A stretch of 64,000 nt of DNA from an uncultured Paracoccaceae bacterium (lineage in GTDB: Bacteria; Pseudomonadota; Alphaproteobacteria; Rhodobacterales; Rhodobacteraceae): assembly GCA_947493335.1 (NCBI GenBank), contig CANLQO010000001.1, positions 1,736,001-1,800,000 of the forward strand, in the 5' to 3' direction. The notes under the pieces were generated by a model that saw only the letters and a program-made list of their open reading frames with translations, did no database searches and was not told the DNA's origin. The translations under genes were made by a program, and so were the position numbers. This document shows, piece after piece, positions 28,439-35,302 of this stretch. The first letter of the stretch is position 1; every line of letters begins with the position of its first letter.

Positions 28439-29583
28439 TACTGATCTCCTCCGTTCACCGCCGCATCGGCGCGCAGCATCGGCGCGTTGGTCAGGAACGT
28501 TTCAAGACCGGTGCCCGTGGCCTCGGCCAGGACATCCTCGACCAGCGTGCGGTATTGCGCCTTGCGTTCATCAAAACTGCCCGACAGGATCGTGCCACCG
28601 CCCATCAAGTGCACCACACCGACCGGCGTGTAATCCATCAGCGCCTCAGGCGCCGGCAATGGCCCGGCCAGCATGTAAGATTGCTTGCCATAGCCCACCT
28701 GCCCCTGTTCGGCCCCGATGCCAAAAACACCGGCGAACCAATCCGAATAGACACCGGCGTTCTGGTAATGCTCATCCAGCAGTGCCTCGTCGCCGATCCC
28801 GTTGCGGGTGTTTTGCACGAAATCCCATTGCGCCTTGGGCATCCGCCACATCGCATAGCCGCAACCGCTGCCGATGTAATCAAGCGCTGTCCCGTCGGGC
28901 AGGTTCGCCACCCCCACGGGCCGGGCCGAGACGACGGCCACCTGCGCAATCTCCACTCCTTCAGCCACTTGCAGGTTGAAAAGCGTATCACCGCCCCGCG
29001 ATTGCAAAATCAGATAGAGCGGTGCAGCGGTCTCGGTCAGATAAACGTCGATCACATCCATCGTCTGGTGCCGCTCATAGCCCAAAAGGCGCGGCGTCTC
29101 TTGCATGTCCTTGTAGAATTTCTCAATCCACTTGGCCGCGCGACCTTCCAGATGCGTATCGCTCACAACCCCGATTCCGCTGGGGAAATATCCGCCCGCG
29201 CCATAGACGTTCACGATCATCTCTGTGGGCTGCGGCGGGCGTGCGGTGCAATCCTCCGCGGCCACCTCAACAATACTCGTCGGTATCTGCTCCGTCGCGC
29301 CGGGGTGGCTCTTGGCCACTTCCGATATCAAGGCATAGCCATTGGCCGTGGCGATCCCCGGCGGTTGCAGCTTGGCATGGGACAAATCCCAGTTCAGCAG
29401 TTGATCCACCGACCTTTGCCGCATGTTGTAGGACAGGTTATAGGCCCCGGACCCACCTCCACCGCTTAGCCCTAAGCCGCCGCCCAGCTTATCCAGCCCA
29501 AGCTCCTTGACCCCCGCACCGGTGGCGATCATCACCACTGCGCAAAGGCCAACGGCCCCCAAAAATATCTCTTTAAAATCCAT
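28438..29583 (-). CDS. Membrane-anchored protein of unknown function (first of pair)
   Basis: This 381-residue protein begins with a membrane segment (IFLGAVGLCAVVMIATGAGV). A glycine/leucine-rich low-complexity stretch follows (LGGGLGLSGGGGSGAYNL), then a long periplasmic-type domain. That domain carries YGAGGYFPSGIGVVSD and SRGGDTLFNL, plus a C-terminal part with GVVHLMGGGTILSGSF. I recognise no family. With the coupled 281-residue protein it forms a two-gene unit just upstream of the dcw promoter region, on the same strand, but terminators separate the two. Confidence 0.78.
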   Translation of the reverse strand: MDFKEIFLGAVGLCAVVMIATGAGVKELGLDKLGGGLGLSGGGGSGAYNLSYNMRQRSVDQLLNWDLSHAKLQPPGIATANGYALISEVAKSHPGATEQIPTSIVEVAAEDCTARPPQPTEMIVNVYGAGGYFPSGIGVVSDTHLEGRAAKWIEKFYKDMQETPRLLGYERHQTMDVIDVYLTETAAPLYLILQSRGGDTLFNLQVAEGVEIAQVAVVSARPVGVANLPDGTALDYIGSGCGYAMWRMPKAQWDFVQNTRNGIGDEALLDEHYQNAGVYSDWFAGVFGIGAEQGQVGYGKQSYMLAGPLPAPEALMDYTPVGVVHLMGGGTILSGSFDERKAQYRTLVEDVLAEATGTGLETFLTNAPMLRADAAVNGGDQ

Positions 29584-29668
29584 GACCGGCCTGCTCCTGC
29601 TGGTTCTTGCCCGTCAGGTTGCAAGTAATTTCGCCATCAATAGGGCGGATCCGGTACGATTTTCGGCG

Positions 29669-30148
29669 CTAGTTGATCTGCTTATACATCACAAAGGCCC
29701 GCACAAGGCCCAGCGTCGGGTGGTCAAAGGCATCCGGGATCGTGCCCACGGTCGCAAACCCCAGCCGGTGCCACAACCGGACCGCGCCCGCATTGCTTTC
29801 CAGCACAAAGTTGAACTGCATCGCGCGGTATCCCAAGGCGCGGGCCTGATCCTGGCTTGCGTCACACATTCGCGCCGCCAGCCCACGCCCCCGCGCAGCC
29901 GCATCGACGATATACCCGCAGTTGCAGATATGCGCCCCGCCACCCGGTTGATTTGTCTTGATATAATAGGTGCCAACAAGCGTGCCCTGATCTTCGACCA
30001 CATAACAGGCCGCGCCCCCGGTCCAATAGGCCAGCGCATCCGCTTTGCTGATCTTTGGGTCCACCGCATAGGTCTCACCGCTGCGAAAGACAGGTTCCAG
30101 CAAGGCCCAGATGGCCTCATGATCCGCCGATGTGGCGGGGCGGATCAC
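29669..30148 (-). CDS. GNAT family N-acetyltransferase
   Basis: A 159-residue single-domain acetyltransferase. It begins [20 protein letters not shown]. The acetyl-CoA-binding motif A is present ([23 protein letters not shown]-x-x-G-x-G/A type), and motif B is [22 protein letters not shown]. This layout suits small-molecule or antibiotic-like amine acetyltransferases; the substrate is unknown. The start overlaps the mrp stop by four bases, so it is co-translated with the iron-sulfur carrier gene. Confidence 0.88.
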   Translation of the reverse strand: MIRPATSADHEAIWALLEPVFRSGETYAVDPKISKADALAYWTGGAACYVVEDQGTLVGTYYIKTNQPGGGAHICNCGYIVDAAARGRGLAARMCDASQDQARALGYRAMQFNFVLESNAGAVRLWHRLGFATVGTIPDAFDHPTLGLVRAFVMYKQIN

Positions 30149-31215
30149 GCCATCCCACCGTCGATAAAGCGCTTGGCCAGCGCCGCATAGGCCTCTGCCA
30201 TCGGGCCTTCGCCCGCCGCAACCGGTGTGCCCGCATCGCCCGCCAGACGGGTATCAAGGTCAATCGGCAAAGACCCCAAGAATGGCGCGCCAATCTTTTC
30301 GGCCTCGGCCTTCACGCCGCCCTGGCCAAAGATATGCGCCTCATGCCCGCAGTTGGGGCAATGAAAGGTCGACATGTTTTCGATCAGCCCCAGCACCGGG
30401 GTGTTGAGGGTCTTGAACATATCCAGCGCCTTGCGCGCATCCAAAAGGGCCACATCCTGCGGCGTGCTGACGACCAAGGCACCGGTCAGATCGCTCTTTT
30501 GGCACAGCGTCAGTTGCACGTCGCCGGTGCCCGGCGGCAGGTCGACCAGCAGCACATCAAGCTCGCCCCATTCCACCTGCCCCAGCATCTGTTGCAACGC
30601 GCCCATCAGCATCGGACCGCGCCAGACAATCGCCTTGTCGGGGTCCATCATCAGCCCGATGGACATCATCGTCACGCCATGGGCCTTGAGCGGAATAATC
30701 GTTTTGCCGTCGGGACTTGCGGGCCGCTTGCTGACCCCCATCATGCGCGGCTGGCTGGGGCCGTAAATATCGGCATCCAGCAGCCCCACGCGCCGCCCCT
30801 GCCGCGCCAACGCGACGGCCAGATTGCTGGACACCGTCGATTTGCCCACGCCGCCCTTGCCCGACCCGATCGCGATGATCCGGTCCACGCCCGCGGGCTT
30901 TGTCGGGCCCGCCTGTGGCTCGGGATGGCGACCAACCTTCAGGCTGGGCGGGGCTTGCGGTTTTGGGGCCGGACCATGCGCCGTTAGAACGGCCGAAACG
31001 CTGGTCACACCCGCCACCGCGCCCGCCGCCTGTTCTGCCGCTTTGCGGATCGGTTCCATCCGCGCGGCCATCGCGGCGTCCGGCGCTTCAATCACAAACC
31101 GCACCGCGTCACCCTCGACGCTCAGCGCGCGCACCATGTCGCGGCTCACCAGATCACCACCGTCAGGCAGCCCGATCTTGGCCAGTGCCGCCAGAATATC
31201 GCTTTTCTCCGCCAT
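30145..31215 (-). CDS. mrp: Iron-sulfur cluster carrier ATPase Mrp/ApbC
   Basis: Mrp is a cytoplasmic P-loop ATPase that binds and transfers [4Fe-4S] clusters. It has 356 residues. The N-terminal MIP18/DUF59-type domain runs over residues 1-90, then a proline-rich linker. The deviant Walker A is [40 protein letters not shown] carries the Walker B aspartate, and the cluster-binding CPNC pair lies in [14 protein letters not shown]. The start at 31,215 ([11 protein letters not shown]) matches the usual N-terminus; the longer frame upstream runs into the promoter region of the divergent DUF1127 gene. Confidence 0.95.
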   Translation of the reverse strand: MAEKSDILAALAKIGLPDGGDLVSRDMVRALSVEGDAVRFVIEAPDAAMAARMEPIRKAAEQAAGAVAGVTSVSAVLTAHGPAPKPQAPPSLKVGRHPEPQAGPTKPAGVDRIIAIGSGKGGVGKSTVSSNLAVALARQGRRVGLLDADIYGPSQPRMMGVSKRPASPDGKTIIPLKAHGVTMMSIGLMMDPDKAIVWRGPMLMGALQQMLGQVEWGELDVLLVDLPPGTGDVQLTLCQKSDLTGALVVSTPQDVALLDARKALDMFKTLNTPVLGLIENMSTFHCPNCGHEAHIFGQGGVKAEAEKIGAPFLGSLPIDLDTRLAGDAGTPVAAGEGPMAEAYAALAKRFIDGGMA

Positions 31216-31454
31216 CAGGGGCCCTTTCGCAAACTGCCCAATTGCAGGGCAACATCGGCCAGAGCCACGCAAACCGCAAGGGCCTCGCGCCGGACTGCAC
31301 AAGAAGGTGGCAGAATATGAATTTACCTTTCGGAAACTTGCACTTGGCGCATAGCTGCATTGCAGCATCGTCCATTGTGCAATCGCAGCATATGCCTAAA
31401 TCTAGACCACGAGGGGCAATCCGGCACCTCGCCAAGAACCGAGAAGAACGAAAG

Positions 31455-31667
31455 ATGGCATATACATCAACACACCACGCCGGCCTGTCGCTGGCACAAC
31501 GTTTTGCAGACCTCCGTGCGCAGTGGGCAGAAGCCGCCGCTCAGCGGAAAGTCTACCGTACCACACTGGCAGAGCTCGAGGCCCTGTCGACACGTGATCT
31601 CGCCGATCTGGGTATCACCCGGGCGTCGATCAAGTCTGTCGCTTACGAGGCCGCCTACGGCGCGTAA
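31455..31667 (+). CDS. ccaF1: DUF1127 protein, CcaF1-like RNA-binding protein
   Basis: A 70-residue basic protein with an N-terminal helix (SLAQRFADLRAQWAEAAAQR). The DUF1127 core is YRTTLAELEALSTRDLADLGITRASIKSVAYEAAYG. In Rhodobacter sphaeroides the DUF1127 protein encoded just before the CcsR small RNAs, CcaF1, binds RNA and controls sRNA maturation and turnover under stress. The same arrangement is seen here: the stop is 13 bases before the first of seven CCUCCUCCC hairpins. The name is by synteny and family; this protein itself was not tested. Stress-sigma control (RpoHI/RpoHII) is known for the relative, but I could not assign the -35/-10 pair here with confidence. Confidence 0.85.
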   Translation: MAYTSTHHAGLSLAQRFADLRAQWAEAAAQRKVYRTTLAELEALSTRDLADLGITRASIKSVAYEAAYGA

Positions 31668-31680
31668 GTCAACCCCATCG

Positions 31681-31981
31681 GGCGCCCTGCACCTCCTCCC
31701 GCGGTGCGCCTGAACAACGCGGAACCGGCCACCTCCTCCCGGCTTGGTTGCGTGACTGACAAGGTGGCGGCTCCACCTCCTCCCGGAGCCGCCATTCTTG
31801 CCAAAACAGAATACGGGCCCGCCACCTCCTCCCGGCGGACGTCCGTTGACCAGAGCCTCCAACCTCCTCCCTGGCTGGTTCTGGTGACAGCGGCGCAAAC
31901 CTCCACCTCCTCCCGGGGGAATGCGCCACCCAAATAAGAACGGCGATGCGCACCTCCTCCCGCGTATCGCCGTTTCTTTTT
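31681..31981 (+). ncRNA. ccsR: CcsR-type small RNA array, seven CCUCCUCCC-loop hairpins
   Basis: Seven stem-loops each expose CCTCCTCCC in the loop. The hairpins lie at 31,681-31,710, 31,718-31,752, 31,766-31,793, 31,813-31,846, 31,849-31,885, 31,892-31,927 and 31,937-31,981. Their motifs start at 31,692, 31,732, 31,776, 31,825, 31,863, 31,906 and 31,953, spaced 38-49 bases. Stems differ in sequence but keep pairing; the third is a perfect nine-pair stem GGCGGCTCC/GGAGCCGCC. This is the pattern of the CcsR ('cuckoo') RNAs of Rhodobacter, processed from the transcript of a DUF1127 gene. R. sphaeroides has four, as I recall, against seven here. The motif mimics the anti-Shine-Dalgarno of 16S rRNA and could pair with purine-rich leaders; that mode of action is inference. 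Confidence 0.9.
31937..31981 (+). terminator. Rho-independent terminator formed by the seventh CcsR hairpin
   Basis: The stem AACGGCGATgCGC pairs with GCGtATCGCCGTT and is followed by a run ending TTTCTTTTT. The last array element therefore doubles as the transcript's terminator, as for terminal CcsR-type RNAs. Confidence 0.85.
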
Positions 31982-32050
31982 GGCGGGTCAGGAATACCAA
32001 ACTTGATTTGACTGGCCCTTCTATCGGAAACTCCCCTTCAAGGGGACATT

Positions 32051-33670
32051 ATGGCCGACGCACCACTTCCCGAACTGGCGGCCAATTACGGCCGACTTAA
32101 CCTTTTGGGCAAAAGCCCATTGGGCGAAACTTGGCGTGCCCGCGACAAGCAATCTGGCCAAAATGTCGTCCTTAAAATTCGCCCGATAAGCGACGCCGCA
32201 TCCCGTTATTTCCAGCGCGAACTTGCCCTGGCGCGCCAGATCACGCACCCGCGTCTGCAACGGATGCTGACCAGCATGCAGACACCGACCCACCTTGTGA
32301 TGGTCTACGAATTCATTCCCGGCAAATCGCTCGCGGATGAACTCGCGCAGGGCCAACCGCTCAAACCTGCTCGTGCGCTTCGGATAGCCTTGCAATTGCT
32401 CGACACCCTTCACACGATTCACCAATCGGGCTTCATTTATCGCGACCTCAGTCCACAAAACATCATCATGCGCGGTCGCTCTGATCCAGTCCTGATCGAC
32501 TTCAACGCCATCGGCCAACTGACGGAAAACAGCTCCCTCGGTCAATCAACTGTGGTCGGCGAGCTCAGTGGCAAGCCGCTCTATATGTCCCCCGAGCAGA
32601 TGGCCGCAGCACCGCAAACCGCAAGTTCTGACATGTGGACACTTGGCGCCGTGCTGTATGAAATGTTGGCAGGCAAGCCCTATCGCACCGGCAACACCTT
32701 TGTAGAGGTTGTCGACGCGGCCATGTCGCCCGGCCCACCGGATGTCTCAGATGCCCCCGCTCCGTACCGCGACATCCTGTCTAACCTTCTCAACACGGAT
32801 CCCGCCAGCCGCCCAAAACTCACAGTAGCACGTAAAGAAATAAGTAGGCTCCACGGCGCGGCAACGTCTAATGTTGTGGCGTCCGGCATCCGCATGGACG
32901 AATTTGGCGATGTTCTCAAAAAGGATTTCAGGCGGAAAGAGAAGGACGGCCTCAAGACATCCGAGAAGCAGCTCGATAATTGGGGAGACTTCGGCGAACC
33001 GCTTGGTGTCGACGATACTCCGCCAGCCTCACTCCCTGCTCCAAGCGCAGGACCGGTCTTCTTTCCTGACCCGCCCCAGCCACGCAGTGCATTGCCCGCC
33101 AAGAAAGCCAAAGGCGGCCTCATTCTGGGCCTGCTCTTAGCCTTCATGATCGGCGTGGCCGGGTTTGTGTTCTTCAGTGCCGGGTTGCTAAATGACGTGA
33201 GCTTCAGACCAGACCCCGCGACCCTCAATGCCCTGCTCTTTCTTGTCGCTGCCGTCGCGATTGTCGGTGTCGGTCACATGTTGTCCCGCCGCGTCCACAG
33301 CCGCGCCGAAGATGTGCGCTCCGCCCTCCCGTTTCAGGCCGTTGATCTGATCTCGGGCGACGATGCGCGTGACCAGCTGAGCAAAACAATCTGCATGGAA
33401 ATCGACGCCTACCGCTTGGCCGCCGCCGGCAGCGGGGATGACATCCTGACAATCACCATGGTGGCTGTGGCCCAAGAGTACCGAGATGCGGAATCCTCCG
33501 ATGATCGGATCAAGGCGCTGCAAATGCTCGCGGACCTCAACGCCAAGATTTCGAGCAGACTCAAACCATGGTGGCTGGATTACGAAAAACTGGTCGCCCG
33601 TGGCATCTCTCTGGTCAGTCTCGGCGCGGGCGCGGTCGCCTTGTTTCAGGCGATCCAGACCCTCTTATAG
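32051..33670 (+). CDS. Atypical membrane Ser/Thr protein kinase (DFN in place of DFG)
   Basis: A 539-residue protein. Residues 13-265 form a eukaryotic-like kinase domain. It has the putative ATP lysine in VVLKIR (K42), the helix-C glutamate in QREL (E57), YRDLSPQN at 130-137 and LIDFN at 148-152. MSPEQ lies in the APE position and SSDMWTLGAVLYEM follows. The catalytic lysine of HRDLKPEN is replaced by serine, and the DFG glycine by asparagine. The activity could be altered, though the metal-binding Asp150 and Asn137 are kept. A proline-rich linker leads to two membrane helices (354-378 and 391-410), then a cytoplasmic helical domain with a third hydrophobic segment (515-535). AAGGGG lies five bases before the ATG. 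It starts 70 bases after the CcsR terminator. Confidence 0.85.
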   Translation: MADAPLPELAANYGRLNLLGKSPLGETWRARDKQSGQNVVLKIRPISDAASRYFQRELALARQITHPRLQRMLTSMQTPTHLVMVYEFIPGKSLADELAQGQPLKPARALRIALQLLDTLHTIHQSGFIYRDLSPQNIIMRGRSDPVLIDFNAIGQLTENSSLGQSTVVGELSGKPLYMSPEQMAAAPQTASSDMWTLGAVLYEMLAGKPYRTGNTFVEVVDAAMSPGPPDVSDAPAPYRDILSNLLNTDPASRPKLTVARKEISRLHGAATSNVVASGIRMDEFGDVLKKDFRRKEKDGLKTSEKQLDNWGDFGEPLGVDDTPPASLPAPSAGPVFFPDPPQPRSALPAKKAKGGLILGLLLAFMIGVAGFVFFSAGLLNDVSFRPDPATLNALLFLVAAVAIVGVGHMLSRRVHSRAEDVRSALPFQAVDLISGDDARDQLSKTICMEIDAYRLAAAGSGDDILTITMVAVAQEYRDAESSDDRIKALQMLADLNAKISSRLKPWWLDYEKLVARGISLVSLGAGAVALFQAIQTLL

Positions 33671-33771
33671 TTAACGCCCTTTAACACCCGCGTATGAACG
33701 GGATGTGCATCGGTTGTGTATGGATTGTGCCAATTAACCTTTGCCGCGCAATCGTGGTTAAGGCCGCGGCA

Positions 33772-34224
33772 TTAACTGCGCAGGTCCTTGGGGCTGCCCA
33801 TCACCATATAGCTTGTGATGGATCGGACATAAGGAACAGTGCCCAAGGTGTTGGTATGAAACGCTTTATACGCGGGCAGATCGTCCACCTCTACACGTAG
33901 CATATATTCAAACGCCCCCGCGACGTTGTGGCATTCGGTGACCTCTGGCGCCGTTGTCATGGCGCGCTCGAACGTATGTTGCGCGGATTTGGTATGCTCT
34001 GCCAGCCCGACCGCAACATAGACCACATAGGCCCGCCCGGTCTGCACCGGATCAAGCCGCGCGCGGTAACCCTTAATGAGTCCCGCGCGTTCCATCTCTG
34101 TCACGCGGCGGGAGCAGGCCGAGGGCGACAGCCCGACTTTATCCGCCAGCACCTGATTGCTGATGCGCCCGTCGCGCACCAACTCTTGCAATATTTGCGC
34201 GCCAATGTGATCAATCTTCGTCAT
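33772..34224 (-). CDS. Lrp/AsnC family transcriptional regulator
   Basis: A 150-residue regulator with an N-terminal winged HTH (MTKIDHIGAQILQELVRDG, LADKVGLSPSACSRRVTEME). A C-terminal RAM/AsnC ligand-binding domain follows (YVVYVAVGLAEHTKSAQHTFERA, VTECHNVAGAFEYMLRVEVDD). It is divergent from a LysE/RhtB-type exporter gene. That pairing usually means the regulator senses an amino acid and controls its export. The ATG at 34,224 begins the HTH helix directly; a longer frame upstream runs through the exporter promoter and was rejected. Confidence 0.92.
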   Translation of the reverse strand: MTKIDHIGAQILQELVRDGRISNQVLADKVGLSPSACSRRVTEMERAGLIKGYRARLDPVQTGRAYVVYVAVGLAEHTKSAQHTFERAMTTAPEVTECHNVAGAFEYMLRVEVDDLPAYKAFHTNTLGTVPYVRSITSYMVMGSPKDLRS

Positions 34225-34296
34225 GGATTGCACAACTATCACGATTTGCACAAACAATGCAATTTCATCGCGAGGAACACCGTGTAAGTTTGCACG
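34225..34296. promoter_or_regulatory. Divergent control region between Lrp-type regulator and LysE exporter
   Basis: A 72-base AT-rich spacer with ATTGCA (34,227-34,232) mirrored by TGCAAT about 30 bases on, and repeated TTGCACAA words. This is a plausible Lrp-family operator controlling both genes. Exact promoter elements were not assigned. Confidence 0.5.
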
Positions 34297-34893
34297 ATGA
34301 CCTACGATCTGCTTCTTGCCCTGATCGCTTTTGCCTTCGCAAGCTCGATCACACCCGGCCCCAACAACCTGATGCTGATGGCATCGGGCGCGAATTTCGG
34401 CTTTCGCCGGACCTTTCCGCACATGCTGGGCATCTCCATTGGGCACTCGGTCATGGTCACGCTGGTGGGGCTTGGCCTTGCGCAGGTCTTTGATCTTTAC
34501 CCCATCACCCGGCTGATCCTGCAGGTGATCTCGACCGCCTATCTGCTTTATCTGGCTTGGAAAATCGCCACGGCTGCCCCCCCGCGCGAGGGCGAGGCAC
34601 GCGGAAAGCCGTTTACGTTTTTGCAGGCGGCCGCCTTTCAATGGGTCAATCCAAAGGCCTGGTACATGGCCGTCTATGCCATCACCAACTATACGCCGGA
34701 CGGTGGCGGCATCGCCCCCACATTGCTGGTCGCGGGCGTCTTTGCCTTGACGAATTTTCCTTCGATCATGGTCTGGGCGACCATCGGGACACAGGTCAAA
34801 CGCCTCTTGTCGCGCCCCCGCCTTTTGCGCCTGTTCAATGGCACCATGGCCGCACTTCTGGTGTTAACCCTTTACCCCGTCTGGTTTGGTTAA
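34297..34893 (+). CDS. LysE/RhtB family amino-acid exporter
   Basis: A 198-residue inner-membrane protein with six predicted helices. It has the family signature near the N-terminus (ASSITPGPNNLMLMASGANFGFRRT). GHSVMVTLVGLGLAQVF and AAFQWVNPKAWYMAVYAI follow, the latter with the conserved NPK motif. The family exports amino acids or homoserine-lactone-like compounds; the substrate is unknown. It is divergent from the Lrp/AsnC-type regulator, its probable controller, and overlaps the convergent DUF6157 gene by four bases. Confidence 0.93.
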   Translation: MTYDLLLALIAFAFASSITPGPNNLMLMASGANFGFRRTFPHMLGISIGHSVMVTLVGLGLAQVFDLYPITRLILQVISTAYLLYLAWKIATAAPPREGEARGKPFTFLQAAAFQWVNPKAWYMAVYAITNYTPDGGGIAPTLLVAGVFALTNFPSIMVWATIGTQVKRLLSRPRLLRLFNGTMAALLVLTLYPVWFG

Positions 34894-35288
34894 CGCCGCT
34901 GGTTCCGCATTCCCATCACCTTTGCGGTCTCTAAGTCCGTTTCAAGCGCCGCGAAACGACCCGATGTCGGATCGACCAATTCAACCCGGCCAGCGCGGTC
35001 AGAATAGATCGCCCAGCCATGGGTCTTGACCAAAGGTGACGCGCGAAAACATGGCTGACCCTTTGAAAACAAATCCTTTTTCAGGTCATCCCATTCATCT
35101 CGCGGAACATCCTTGCGGGTTCCGGTCACCGCGACCAAGACATCGTCAGAGGTGTGGGTCAGCGGCGCATCCATGATCATCGCGTATTGTAACTGTGCGA
35201 TGCTTCCCGCCTTCTCTGGCACTTTCGCAACCGCTTTGCAATCGTCCGGCGGAGCGATCAACGTATTGAAATAATTGATAGAATGCAT
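34890..35288 (-). CDS. DUF6157 family protein
   Basis: A 132-residue soluble protein starting MHSINYFNTLIAPPDDC. The family pattern is SIAQLQYAMIMDAPLTHTSDDVLVAV near residues 28-53 and FSKGQPCFRASPLVKTHGWAIYSD near 75-100. This combination is what I remember of DUF6157, a conserved family without known function. It lies 14 bases after the helicase stop on the same strand. A role in nucleic acid metabolism would be guesswork from location alone. Confidence 0.8.
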   Translation of the reverse strand: MHSINYFNTLIAPPDDCKAVAKVPEKAGSIAQLQYAMIMDAPLTHTSDDVLVAVTGTRKDVPRDEWDDLKKDLFSKGQPCFRASPLVKTHGWAIYSDRAGRVELVDPTSGRFAALETDLETAKVMGMRNQRR

Positions 35289-35302
35289 TTTAAAGACCCG
35301 CT

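Noticed and set aside
31681-31981. Regularly spaced repeats resembling a CRISPR array
   Set aside because: The invariant part is only nine bases, lies in hairpin loops with covarying stems, ends in a terminator and has no cas genes; it fits CcsR RNAs.
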